Source of the DNA: JALZUE01 sp051251725
Lineage (GTDB): Bacteria; Pseudomonadota; Gammaproteobacteria; Enterobacterales; Alteromonadaceae
Assembly (NCBI GenBank): GCA_051251725.1
Contig: JBPOFN010000007.1
Location: 1-64,000 of the forward strand
DNA length: 64,000 bases
Direction of reading: 5' to 3'
The translations under genes were made by a program, and so were the position numbers. Shown here piece by piece: positions 55,360 through 63,721 of this stretch; position 1 is the stretch's first letter, and each line of letters starts with the position of its first letter. The notes beneath the pieces were generated by a model. That model did no database searches. It saw only the letters and a program-made list of their open reading frames with translations, and had not been told where the DNA came from.

Positions 55360-56106
55360 GTGAAGTTTTCTAAACTTTGTTTTTTATTTATTTTAACAGC
55401 GTTAATCACTGCTTGCTCATCACTGCCGCCAGAACAACAAGATCCTAGAGATCCCATTGAAGACTTTAACCGTGCCTCTTGGCGTTTCACTTGGGATTAT
55501 TCTGACAAGTATGTGACAAAGCCATTATCAGAAGGTTACGTTGCTATACTTTCACCGGAGGTAAGAACTGGCGTTTATAACATGGCGTTAAATTTAAATG
55601 AGCCGGCGACCATTATTAACCATCTTTTACAAGCAAAGTTTGCTGACGCTGCTAAAAGTACTGGCCGTTTTGCGCTTAACTCCACTATTGGTTTATTAGG
55701 TTTTTTCGACCCAGCCAGTGATTTTGGTTGGGATCGTAAAGAAGAAGAGTTTGGTGAAGTGTTAGGCTCTTATGGTGTTGGTGACGGACCTTTTATTGTT
55801 ATTCCTGCTTTAGGTCCAAGCTCTGTCAGAGAAGAGGTTGGTGATTATGTTGATGGTTACTACTGGCCGCTTGCGGTTTTAGATTTTTGGCCGAACATCG
55901 TCAGATCTGCAATTCTTGGTTTAGAGCAGCGAGCTGCATTAGCAGAACAAGAAGCCCTAATTAATGAAGCGATAGACGATTATGAGTTCTTAAAAAATGC
56001 TTACTTTCAAAATGCGCGATATAAACTTTATGATGGTAATCCACCAATTGAGGTAAATGCAGCCGATGAAGCTGCACTTGATGCTTATCTCGACGAACTC
56101 GAATAA
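55360..56106 (+). CDS. mlaA: MlaA/VacJ outer-membrane lipoprotein
   Basis: A 248-residue lipoprotein that removes mislocalised phospholipids from the outer leaflet and hands them to MlaC. Lipobox LITAC gives C19. The family landmarks DPIEDFNRASWRF and LGFFDPASDFG, with the GYWPLAVLD-like YYWPLAVLDF near the end, are present. I set the start at GTG 55360, nine bases after AAGG; an in-frame TTG at 55354 is too close to it. The other mla genes are not in the window. Confidence 0.93.
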   Translation: MKFSKLCFLFILTALITACSSLPPEQQDPRDPIEDFNRASWRFTWDYSDKYVTKPLSEGYVAILSPEVRTGVYNMALNLNEPATIINHLLQAKFADAAKSTGRFALNSTIGLLGFFDPASDFGWDRKEEEFGEVLGSYGVGDGPFIVIPALGPSSVREEVGDYVDGYYWPLAVLDFWPNIVRSAILGLEQRAALAEQEALINEAIDDYEFLKNAYFQNARYKLYDGNPPIEVNAADEAALDAYLDELE

Positions 56107-56111
56107 ATACT

Positions 56112-56143
56112 AAAAAGCTAGATGGTTATCTAGCTTTTTTTTT
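56112..56143. terminator. Bidirectional terminator that contains a stop codon
   Basis: AAAAAGCTAGAT (56112-56123) pairs perfectly with ATCTAGCTTTTT (56128-56139) around GGTT, with extra T's after. The right arm is also the last coding bases of the leftward gene, and its TAA (56128-56126) lies at the loop. It serves mlaA and that gene at once. Confidence 0.85.
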
Positions 56144-56440
56144 GCGTTCAAATAACGCAATTGCTTTTGGCAAATGACTTCTAATAAACATTAAATTAAT
56201 TGGCCTCATCACTAGAAAATAGCCGACCAAAACAAAAATTAACGGGATAAATAGCGCCCAAGAATCGAGACGCGCCAGCATAATAAATGGCGGTACTAAA
56301 ACTAGTAATTTAATGATATTAATAACAACTTTTTGTGGCGTAATTAACTTGTCACTCGCCATTGATAAAATTATTTGACGCTCTTGCATGGAATATTCGC
56401 TTAGTTCAGGAATATTATTTGAAGATAAAATAAGGCTCAT
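56126..56440 (-). CDS. Small two-helix membrane protein, unknown
   Basis: A 104-residue protein with two adjacent membrane helices (about residues 40-58 and 62-80: VVINIIKLLVLVPPFIML and WALFIPLIFVLVGYFLV). It has a soluble N-terminus (ELSEYSMQERQIILSMASDK) and a basic tail (FERKKKAR). I do not recognise the family with certainty. Codon use looks like the neighbours. Its 3' end is built into the shared terminator. Confidence 0.75.
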   Translation of the reverse strand: MSLILSSNNIPELSEYSMQERQIILSMASDKLITPQKVVINIIKLLVLVPPFIMLARLDSWALFIPLIFVLVGYFLVMRPINLMFIRSHLPKAIALFERKKKAR

Positions 56441-56638
56441 ATTTAAGTTACGACTCTAGAATCAGGTTATGGAATAAACGACAGCTTGATTTTATCACTT
56501 ATCTGAAATGATTTAAGTGCAATATTAGCTAAATTAATTAATTAATTAGTTAGTTGTTGAAAAAACGTATAAACGTGTATCGAATTCATCGTTCATTTGA
56601 TAGAATTGCCGCGTTTTTTATTCCACAGGTCATATCTT

Positions 56639-57103
56639 ATGAAAGTTATTGAAGGTTCTTTTGTTGCTTCGGGCAAAAAATTCGCAATTGTTGTTTCTCG
56701 CTTTAATAGTTTTATTGTTGAGAGCTTGTTAGAAGGCGCTGTGGACGCACTAAAGCGTCACGGTAATGTCTCAGATGACGATATCACAGTCGTTCGAGTT
56801 CCGGGTGCCTACGAGCTTCCTGTAGCCGCTAAGAAAATAGCAGCTAAGGGTGAGTTTGACGCAATTATTGCCATTGGTGCAGTTATTCGCGGTGGCACAC
56901 CTCATTTTGATTTTGTTGCGGGTGAATGTAATAAAGGCTTAGCACAAGTTTCTATGGAATTTACTACCCCGGTCGCATTCGGTGTTATTACTACTGACTC
57001 AATCGAGCAAGCAATTGAGCGTGCGGGTACAAAAGCTGGTAACAAAGGTGCAGAAGCTGCATTGAGTGCCTTAGAAATGGTTAATGTATTAGACCAACTG
57101 TAA
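56639..57103 (+). CDS. ribH: 6,7-dimethyl-8-ribityllumazine synthase
   Basis: A 154-residue enzyme of riboflavin synthesis that condenses the ribityl-pyrimidine with dihydroxybutanone phosphate and assembles as a capsid-like shell. It shows FNSFIVESLLEGA, VPGAYELP, GAVIRGGTPHFDFV and the RAGTKAGNKGAEAA tail. I chose the ATG at 56639 (CACAGGT upstream); the longer frame start adds residues absent from the family. No FMN riboswitch is seen upstream. It leads the ribH-nusB-thiL-pgpA operon. Confidence 0.97.
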   Translation: MKVIEGSFVASGKKFAIVVSRFNSFIVESLLEGAVDALKRHGNVSDDDITVVRVPGAYELPVAAKKIAAKGEFDAIIAIGAVIRGGTPHFDFVAGECNKGLAQVSMEFTTPVAFGVITTDSIEQAIERAGTKAGNKGAEAALSALEMVNVLDQL

Positions 57104-57117
57104 CTGGAGAAAGTACG

Positions 57118-57528
57118 GTGAAACCATCAGCAAGAAGAAAAGCTCGTGAACTAGCAGTTCAAGCTATCTATTCATGGCAACTTAGTCAAAATTCAGTTTC
57201 AGATATTGAGCTTAACTTTTTGACCGAAAATGCTAAACGTCGTTTTGATATTCCATATTTTCAGATGTTACTTAAGGGCGTTACGTCTTCAGTTGCTGAA
57301 CTTGACCTTGCTATATCACCACATATTGATCGTCCTTTAAATGATATTAACCATATTGAAAAAGCAATTTTAAGAATTGCTGTTTTTGAACTGAGTCAAA
57401 ATGATGACGTTCCATATAAAGTCGTGATTAATGAAGCGATTGAATTGGCGAAAGAATTCGCCGCAGACGACAGTTATAAGTTTGTTAATGGTGTTTTAGA
57501 TAAAGCCGTTAAGCTAATTCGCTCATAA
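57118..57528 (+). CDS. nusB: Transcription antitermination factor NusB
   Basis: A 136-residue helical RNA-binding protein that joins S10 at boxA in rRNA antitermination. The opening RRKARELAVQAIYSWQLS and the closing VINEAIELAKEFAADDSYKFVNGVLD are diagnostic. The start is GTG with TGGAG upstream, 14 bases after ribH. Confidence 0.97.
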   Translation: MKPSARRKARELAVQAIYSWQLSQNSVSDIELNFLTENAKRRFDIPYFQMLLKGVTSSVAELDLAISPHIDRPLNDINHIEKAILRIAVFELSQNDDVPYKVVINEAIELAKEFAADDSYKFVNGVLDKAVKLIRS

Positions 57529-57547
57529 AAACAGTTGTAGTAGTAAA

Positions 57548-58501
57548 ATGAAAGAATTTGATTTAATAAAACGCTATTTTAGTGAGCAAATCACTAAAAG
57601 AAAGGATGTTATTCTAGGGATTGGAGATGATTGTGCGATTTTAAAAAACCATAGTTCTCAAAATATTGCTATTACTACTGATACTTTAGTTTGTGGTGTT
57701 CATTTTCCTGAAAGTACAGCAGCAAAAGCTATTGGTCATAAAGCGGTTGCGGTGAATCTATCAGACTTAGCCGCTATGGGGGCTGAGCCTGCATGGGTGT
57801 CTTTAGCGCTAACAATGCCGACTGTTGATGAACAATGGCTAAAAGAATTTAGTGAAGGTTTTTTTGAGCTTTGTGAATATTCTAATGTTCAGCTGGTTGG
57901 CGGTGACACCACTCAGGGTCCGTTGAGCATTACAGTTACTGCGCATGGCTTTACACCGGCAGATAAACACATCACCCGCAGTGGTGCAAAACCTGGTGAT
58001 TGGATTTATGTTTCAGCTGATATTGGCGATCCAGCGCTGGCTTTAATGCATTTACAAGGTCAGTTAACACTTCCTGCCGAAGTGTTGGCAAAAGTACAAC
58101 GTAAGCTCGACTATCCAAAACCTAGAATTCTCCTTGGCCAAGCATTAAGAGATTATGCCTCTGCCGCCATTGATATTTCAGATGGTTTATTAGCTGATTT
58201 AAGTCATATTTGTCAAAAATCTAATGTCGGTGCCAATATTATTCTTGACGAAATTCCGCTTTCAAATGAAATGAAAGCAGCGTTAGGTGAAAAAGCGATT
58301 GAAGTAGCACTGACGGGTGGCGACGATTATGAAATATTATTCACTGTTTCAGAAACCAATAAAGTAGCAATGGAAACTGCTGTGGCGCAAACCGGTAATA
58401 AAATAACCTGTATTGGTCAGGTTAACCATACGAATAAGTTAACCACGACTATGAATGAAACTCCAATTCAAATTAACAAGAAAGGCTTTGTGCACTTTTA
58501 A
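57548..58501 (+). CDS. thiL: Thiamine-monophosphate kinase
   Basis: A 317-residue kinase making thiamine diphosphate. Family marks are LGIGDDCAIL, TTDTLVCGVHF, the NLSDLAAMGAEP loop, VGGDTTQGPLSI, and ISDGLLADL. Its stop shares one base with the pgpA start, so the two are translationally coupled. Confidence 0.96.
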   Translation: MKEFDLIKRYFSEQITKRKDVILGIGDDCAILKNHSSQNIAITTDTLVCGVHFPESTAAKAIGHKAVAVNLSDLAAMGAEPAWVSLALTMPTVDEQWLKEFSEGFFELCEYSNVQLVGGDTTQGPLSITVTAHGFTPADKHITRSGAKPGDWIYVSADIGDPALALMHLQGQLTLPAEVLAKVQRKLDYPKPRILLGQALRDYASAAIDISDGLLADLSHICQKSNVGANIILDEIPLSNEMKAALGEKAIEVALTGGDDYEILFTVSETNKVAMETAVAQTGNKITCIGQVNHTNKLTTTMNETPIQINKKGFVHF

Positions 58502-58977
58502 TGACCAGCAATAAAAATATCAACGCTAAGTTTAATTTAAAAGATCCAGTGCAATTTTTAGCGCTGGGTTTTGGTAGTGGTTTAGCGCCGAAAGCGCCGG
58601 GTACTTTTGGTACACTTGCGGCAGTGCCGTTATTTATCCTGTGCCATTATTTGTCTAATATTAACCTAGCATTGCTGATTGTTGTGATGGCGGTTGTTGG
58701 TATTTATTTATGTGGTAAAACAGCTGAGGCTGTTGGTGTTGATGATCATCCTGCGATTGTATGGGATGAATTTGTTGGCTTTTTTATCACTATGTATTTC
58801 TCGCCAGTGACTTGGGCAACCTTATTAGTTGGTTTTCTACTTTTTAGATTCTTTGATATTTTAAAACCTTGGCCAATTTCAATTGCAGATAAAAAACTAC
58901 ATGGTGGCTTTGGTATTATGCTTGATGATATTTTGGCTGGACTTGCTGCTTTGGCAATAATGCAGTTTATTTTTTAA
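58501..58977 (+). CDS. pgpA: Phosphatidylglycerophosphatase A
   Basis: A 158-residue inner-membrane phosphatase of phosphatidylglycerol synthesis. The conserved GSGLAPKAPGTFGTLAAVP loop, VWDEFVGFF and ILDDILAGL-type segment (MLDDILAGLAA) are present, with three to four membrane helices. It is the last gene of the ribH operon. Confidence 0.95.
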   Translation: MTSNKNINAKFNLKDPVQFLALGFGSGLAPKAPGTFGTLAAVPLFILCHYLSNINLALLIVVMAVVGIYLCGKTAEAVGVDDHPAIVWDEFVGFFITMYFSPVTWATLLVGFLLFRFFDILKPWPISIADKKLHGGFGIMLDDILAGLAALAIMQFIF

Positions 58978-59093
58978 CTTTAATCAAAAATGATTAAGCA
59001 TAAATAAAATGGCTGGTAGTTGTAGGATAAAATATAAGTTGCTGATAAGTCTTATTACCAGCAACCGATACTTTTAATTATTGAATAGAAAAA

Positions 59094-59696
59094 CTAAGAA
59101 GGTACATACTCTGGGCCAAAGCCCATACTCCATAAAACTGCTGAAGCTGCCATAATACTAACCAATAACACCAAACCACATGTCACCACAGAGCTTGCGT
59201 AAATAAAGCCTTTTTCTTCTGGAATATTCATCATAATTGGCACACCTGAATATAACAGATATACGCTATAACAAATGGCGGCTAAACCAGCCAAAACAAC
59301 AAACCATAAAACCGGGTAGAGCGCAGCAATACCAACCATTAATAATGGTGTTGCGGTGTACGCAGCTAATTCTAATGATTGGGTATAATCTGGTGAAGAA
59401 TCAAATGTTTTTGCCATCCAATGAATTAGATAAGCTAAAACAAAAACGCCGGCTATTAACGCAAAATACATCCCAACCGACATAAAGGCGGCACTACTTT
59501 CGGTTATTTTTATCGGCTCGCCAGCACCAATTGACCAACCGATATGAGCAGCTGCGTAATAAGCACTAATGGCTGGAATTAAGCCAACGGTGAGAATGTG
59601 CACCATGCTATAAAAAAAGCTTTCATGACGTTTTTCTATGGTTTGCCATTCTTCTCGTGGATGAGCGTATAAGCCCCAAATGTGATTTAAAATCAT
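59094..59696 (-). CDS. Yip1-family (DUF1282) membrane protein
   Basis: A 200-residue inner-membrane protein with five predicted helices. The N-terminal NHIWGLYAHPREEWQTIEKR motif is typical of bacterial Yip1/DUF1282 proteins such as E. coli YohC. The biochemical role is unknown. It converges on pgpA with 116 bases between them, and is followed upstream by 183 bp of AT-rich DNA in which I see nothing. Confidence 0.88.
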   Translation of the reverse strand: MILNHIWGLYAHPREEWQTIEKRHESFFYSMVHILTVGLIPAISAYYAAAHIGWSIGAGEPIKITESSAAFMSVGMYFALIAGVFVLAYLIHWMAKTFDSSPDYTQSLELAAYTATPLLMVGIAALYPVLWFVVLAGLAAICYSVYLLYSGVPIMMNIPEEKGFIYASSVVTCGLVLLVSIMAASAVLWSMGFGPEYVPS

Positions 59697-59879
59697 AATA
59701 ACTTCCTCTCGCTATCCCCAATTTACAAATCGCAGTTTTAACTGCTTTTTAGTTCGGCTTTAAAATACCGATAACTTATTTATGTAAGATACTGAGCAAA
59801 AGGTCAAGCAATGATTAAAAATCAAACGTGTTTTTCGTGATAAATGATAGGAAATTCAAAAAAATGCCATATTTAGCTG

Positions 59880-60155
59880 TTAAGAAAGTTTAATTCTAAC
59901 TATTTTCATTATTTCAATATCGAAACCTGCAATGGTTTCATTTGCTGGATAATAAGTAATATTTACATGATTGCCTTTGAGGTTTTTATAGCGCTTTTTA
60001 CGTTTGTATTTAAACGCAGTGCTGACCCCTTCAACCATGATCGTATTCAAACACCATTCATTTTGTTCGCGTTGAACATGAGAGAGTACTTTCAAATTCT
60101 CAGTGTGAGTTAACTTAGGGTGCTCTTTAAGCAGCTTATTTATTGGAGATTTCAT
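59880..60155 (-). CDS. Small basic protein, unknown
   Basis: A 91-residue, lysine-rich protein (KYKRKKRYKNLKGNHVNITYY) with a probable small beta-barrel look in its second half and the segment SHVQREQNEWCLNTIMVEG. I recall similar sequences as conserved hypotheticals in related marine bacteria but cannot name a family. Its start overlaps the previous gene by 20 bases, so the two are likely translated together. Confidence 0.7.
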   Translation of the reverse strand: MKSPINKLLKEHPKLTHTENLKVLSHVQREQNEWCLNTIMVEGVSTAFKYKRKKRYKNLKGNHVNITYYPANETIAGFDIEIMKIVRIKLS

Positions 60156-60357
60156 TGGCGTCCGTATTACTTAAATAGTTTTGATAATTATCAATACCAA
60201 AATAGCGAATGGATTTCTTCTGTTTGATTTTTTTAGCGATCAGTTGCTCTTGGTGATAAATTTTAACAACTTGCTTGTCGCCATTAGTATCGGTGTCGAA
60301 TTGATGATTTTTATTAAGCCTTAAGTCATCAAATTCAGTGCGCATAATTAATTTCAC
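60136..60357 (-). CDS. Small charged protein, unknown
   Basis: A 73-residue protein with a basic centre (QLIAKKIKQKKSIRYFG) and no membrane segment. The start may be the GTG at 60357, two bases after the upstream stop, or the ATG at 60345; neither has a clear ribosome site. Overlap with the following gene and close spacing to the PspB-like gene indicate a three-gene transcript. Confidence 0.62.
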   Translation of the reverse strand: MKLIMRTEFDDLRLNKNHQFDTDTNGDKQVVKIYHQEQLIAKKIKQKKSIRYFGIDNYQNYLSNTDANEISNK

Positions 60358-60359
60358 AG

Positions 60360-60605
60360 TTATAAACCGTTGATTTCTTTTTTCACTTGATAGCCTTCAT
60401 CAGTGACTATTTTTTCTAATACTTGTATTCTTGTCTCTAGCTTATTAACTTGCTGTTTCAACTCGGAATTTTCCGCATCAGATGACTGATTATGCTTTAA
60501 CATTTTTGCTTTAAACTCTAAATGCTTTTTATACATATCAAACATAACGCCAAAACCGACCGAGATAAACACGATCAAAACCACCATGGTAGTCCCATTC
60601 ATCAT
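60360..60605 (-). CDS. PspB-like small membrane protein
   Basis: An 81-residue protein with one N-terminal helix (TTMVVLIVFISVGFGVMFDMY) and a cytoplasmic coiled coil that closes LETRIQVLEKIVTDEG. That resembles the RIQALESILDAE end of E. coli PspB, the phage-shock membrane sensor. No pspA, pspC or pspF is nearby, so a role in the Psp response is not shown. The 176 bp upstream hold no other gene. Confidence 0.68.
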   Translation of the reverse strand: MMNGTTMVVLIVFISVGFGVMFDMYKKHLEFKAKMLKHNQSSDAENSELKQQVNKLETRIQVLEKIVTDEGYQVKKEINGL

Positions 60606-60781
60606 TTTGCTCCTTAAATTGATTTATTGTTTATAAACTGCAAGATCAACAGATCCTAGTAACCAGAAACGTTATCATAAATTAGCCAGTAAAAGAATAT
60701 AAGTAAATTTAACCACTCAAATTTCATCGTTATACGGGTAGCTCTTATCGGTGTCTTTAACTGAGTTGTTAGCAACAAGGG

Positions 60782-61159
60782 CTAATTATTTTTCTCTAAT
60801 TCGACATCTAACTCATCCGGATATAACACCAAACCTTCTTCGTTTTCACTGGGGAAGACGACAATAGCTAAATCATCTTCTAATAAGCCTTGAGTCCAGC
60901 GGCTGCGCCATTTATTTACTGAGATTGCTTCGGCTTTAAAACCTTGCCATTCACCTGTTGCCCAGCGTAAAGCAAATTCTTCAAGTGGCCAAACCGGCAC
61001 ACAATCTTCATCTTCGGTATTTAACATCACCGAGCCATGTTCATCGGTTAGTATCCAAATTTGCTTGTTTTCTTTAAAGGATTTAAAGCTGTAGTTTAAT
61101 CGTTTATCGGCAGGGTATTGTAAAATTTCTGAAATTTGCTGTTCTGTTAAGGCGGTCAT
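60782..61159 (-). CDS. DUF2750 protein
   Basis: A 125-residue soluble acidic protein of the DUF2750 type: RLNYSFKSFKENKQIWILTDE, VPVWPLEEFALRW, and a W-rich second half ending VVFPSENEEGLVLYPDEL. The fold resembles immunity/regulatory domains, but no function is known. It is divergent from the TonB-type operon and monocistronic. Confidence 0.85.
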   Translation of the reverse strand: MTALTEQQISEILQYPADKRLNYSFKSFKENKQIWILTDEHGSVMLNTEDEDCVPVWPLEEFALRWATGEWQGFKAEAISVNKWRSRWTQGLLEDDLAIVVFPSENEEGLVLYPDELDVELEKNN

Positions 61160-61533
61160 AAGCTTGTATTATTAACTATTTGATGGTGATTATAATACCT
61201 TTATTAGTGTCATAAATACGTTAAAAAATCTAATTAACCTGCAAAAAATATCGTAATTATCAATAAGTGGAAATATTATTTTAATGAACCTTGTTAATTA
61301 AAAATATGAACTATTGATGTATATTAAATTATGTTTTTATGAAATATAAGTCTAACTGTAAGATTTCCTTAATAATTCTGTCATTTAATAAATCTGCAAT
61401 ATTTGTGAAACTTGCTTGTCACATTACCACATTAAAATTCTACCCAATAAATTAGTAGTTAGGGCAAAGATATTGCCCTGATTTTAATCTCACGTTAAGC
61501 ACGGCTAAATCGCTTAAGAAAAAGGGTAAACAT
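61160..61533. other. Divergent control region of the DUF2750 gene and TonB2-type operon
   Basis: These 374 AT-rich bases carry no gene. A hairpin GGGCAA (61462-61467) / TTGCCC (61473-61478) followed by TGATTTTAAT lies about 55 bases before the first ATG; it could be an attenuator-like leader. TTGTCA at 61416 resembles a -35 but no -10 is well spaced. I could not find a convincing Fur box. Confidence 0.45.
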
Positions 61534-62310
61534 ATGAATTTGTCTAAACTCGCTTGTATTACATTATTGTGCAGCGCAAGTGCAACGACATTATCTGCTT
61601 ATGCTAACGACACGCAGTTAGAAGATGTTGTCAACGCTGGCGAAAAAATTAATCAGTCAGCTGAAAAATCGCAAAAGAAGATTGATGCTATCAGCGATCA
61701 AATTGTCAGTAAAATCCAAAAGTTTAAAACGGTAAATAAAGAAATTGACGGTTTGGCTGTTTATAACAATCAAATGCAAAAGCAACTTGATAACCAACTG
61801 AGCGAATTAACTTCTTTAGCTGAGTCGATGGAACAAGTAAGTATTATTGAACGCCAAGTGTCGCCGTTGATGTCACGTATGATCGATACCTTAGAAGAGT
61901 TTATTGCCTTAGATGTGCCGTTCTTAGCTGAGGAGCGAAGCCAACGAGTTAATAGCTTAAAAAAAATGTTAGAACGTGCTGATATTGCTGTTTCTGAAAA
62001 ATTTCGCCGGGTATTAGAAGCGTATCAAGTGGAAGTTGATTATGGCCGCACTATTGAAGCTTATACCGGCTTATTAGCTATTGATGGCAGTGAGCAAAAT
62101 GTTGATTTTTTGCGTATTGGCCGCGTAAGTTTTATTTATCAATCTCGTGATGGTTCAAAAATGGGGTTATGGGATACCAAAACTAACTCATGGTCAGCAT
62201 TAGATGCAAGTTACCGCACCGATATCAACAAAGGTTTACGTATCGCACGTAAGCAACTTGCCCCAGATTTAGTGGTTGTGCCATTAAATGTTACTGCTGC
62301 TAGCGAATAA
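61534..62310 (+). CDS. DUF3450 periplasmic protein of a TonB2-type system
   Basis: A 258-residue secreted protein: signal peptide (residues 1-25, LSAYANDT), a long coiled coil (about 30-115) and a C-terminal alpha/beta part (RIGRVSFIYQSRDGSKMGLWD). DUF3450 genes stand at the head of the TonB2-ExbB2-ExbD2 clusters of Vibrio and Alteromonadales. It is probably a periplasmic accessory of the TtpC complex. It ends 13 bases before the next gene. Confidence 0.88.
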   Translation: MNLSKLACITLLCSASATTLSAYANDTQLEDVVNAGEKINQSAEKSQKKIDAISDQIVSKIQKFKTVNKEIDGLAVYNNQMQKQLDNQLSELTSLAESMEQVSIIERQVSPLMSRMIDTLEEFIALDVPFLAEERSQRVNSLKKMLERADIAVSEKFRRVLEAYQVEVDYGRTIEAYTGLLAIDGSEQNVDFLRIGRVSFIYQSRDGSKMGLWDTKTNSWSALDASYRTDINKGLRIARKQLAPDLVVVPLNVTAASE

Positions 62311-62323
62311 TTAGGAAGCCACT

Positions 62324-63718
62324 ATGAAATATCCATTATCAACACTTGTGCCAAAACGCGTATTAAAACTAGCCGCGCTAAGTTTAACATTGGTAGCAAG
62401 TGCAGCTTTTGCTGCTGAGCAAACTGACAAAGCGGCGAATTTAGATGATTTATTAGCTAAGTTAGCTAGTGGTCAACAGGCACAAACTAAGCAAAACAAA
62501 CAACGTGAAGCTGAATTTATTGCACGTAAATCTGAACAAGACCAGTTACTTACTAATGCTTACAAAAAACGCGATAACCAAATTGCCTTAAGTACACAGT
62601 TAGAAAATAGCTTTCAAGAAAATGAAATCGACTTGGCCAATAAAACTGATGCGTTAAATAAACGTTTAGGTGAGTTAAAAGAGTTATTTGGTGTTTTACA
62701 ACAAGTCGCTGGCGATACTAAATCTAAGTTTGAAAACTCAGTTGTCTCAGCGCAAATACCTGGTCGCGGCCAATTTTTAGATGAATTCGCTCAATCAATG
62801 GGTTCTACCTCTAAATTAGCGTCGATTGCTGAAATTGAAAAGATCTGGTTCGAACTACAGCGGGAAATGACTGAAAGTGGCAAAGTCACTAAGTTTGATG
62901 CTGAAATTGTTTTAGCCGACGGTAAAAAGGCGCAAGCACAAGTCACCCGTGTTGGTAACTTTAACTTAGTGGCCAATAACAAGTACTTAGAATACATCAG
63001 TGAAACCAACAGCATCGCTGAATTAATTCGTCAGCCTTCAGGACGTTATTTAGACACCGCGGCAACATTAACTAAAACCAACAGTGGTGAAATTGCTTTT
63101 GCTTTAGACCCAACTGGCGGTTCTATTTTAAGCTTGTTAGTTCAAGCGCCTGATACACAGGAGCGTGTTGATCAAGGTGGCACGGTTGGTTATATCATTT
63201 TAGCGATTGGCTTAGTTGGGTTATTAATTGCTATCGAACGTTTTATTTCGTTGTTCTTAATTGGCTCGAAAGTGAACCGTCAATTGAAATCTACGACAGC
63301 TTCCGACAACAACCCATTGGGCCGTGTTTTAATCGTAAAAGAAAAATATCCAAACGCAGATACTGAAACCTTAGAGCTGAAATTATCTGAGTCGATCCTG
63401 CGTGAAGTTCCTAAATTAACCACCCGTTTAACGATGATCAAAATTATCTCTGTCGTGGCGCCGCTTATCGGTCTATTAGGGACAGTAACCGGGATGATTA
63501 ATACCTTCCAAGCTATTACCTTATTTGGTACCGGTGATCCGAAGTTAATGGCCGGCGGTATATCACAAGCACTTGTTACAACGGTACTAGGCTTAGTTGT
63601 TGCCATTCCTATGGTCTTTATTTCGACCATGTTAAACACTCGTAGTCGCGGCATTATCAACATTTTACAACAGCAAAGTGCTGGCATTGTTGCTGAGCGT
63701 TCAGAAAAGGGAGCATAA
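62324..63718 (+). CDS. TtpC-like MotA/TolQ/ExbB proton-channel protein
   Basis: A 464-residue protein, much longer than ordinary ExbB (about 240). Signal peptide (residues 14-30, LVASAAFAAEQ), a large periplasmic coiled-coil domain (about 35-285), then membrane helices and the ExbB core (GTVGYIILAIGLVGLLIAIERF; LTMIKIISVVAPLIGLLGTVTGMI; SQALVTTVLGLVVAIPMVF). This layout matches TtpC of the Vibrio TonB2 system, which is needed for ferric-siderophore uptake there. The downstream gene supplies the conventional ExbB. Confidence 0.9.
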   Translation: MKYPLSTLVPKRVLKLAALSLTLVASAAFAAEQTDKAANLDDLLAKLASGQQAQTKQNKQREAEFIARKSEQDQLLTNAYKKRDNQIALSTQLENSFQENEIDLANKTDALNKRLGELKELFGVLQQVAGDTKSKFENSVVSAQIPGRGQFLDEFAQSMGSTSKLASIAEIEKIWFELQREMTESGKVTKFDAEIVLADGKKAQAQVTRVGNFNLVANNKYLEYISETNSIAELIRQPSGRYLDTAATLTKTNSGEIAFALDPTGGSILSLLVQAPDTQERVDQGGTVGYIILAIGLVGLLIAIERFISLFLIGSKVNRQLKSTTASDNNPLGRVLIVKEKYPNADTETLELKLSESILREVPKLTTRLTMIKIISVVAPLIGLLGTVTGMINTFQAITLFGTGDPKLMAGGISQALVTTVLGLVVAIPMVFISTMLNTRSRGIINILQQQSAGIVAERSEKGA

Positions 63719-63721
63719 ACT

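Noticed and set aside
56441..56638. FMN riboswitch before ribH
   Set aside because: None of the conserved RFN-element segments is recognisable in this AT-rich stretch; ribH here belongs to the nusB operon type that usually lacks one.
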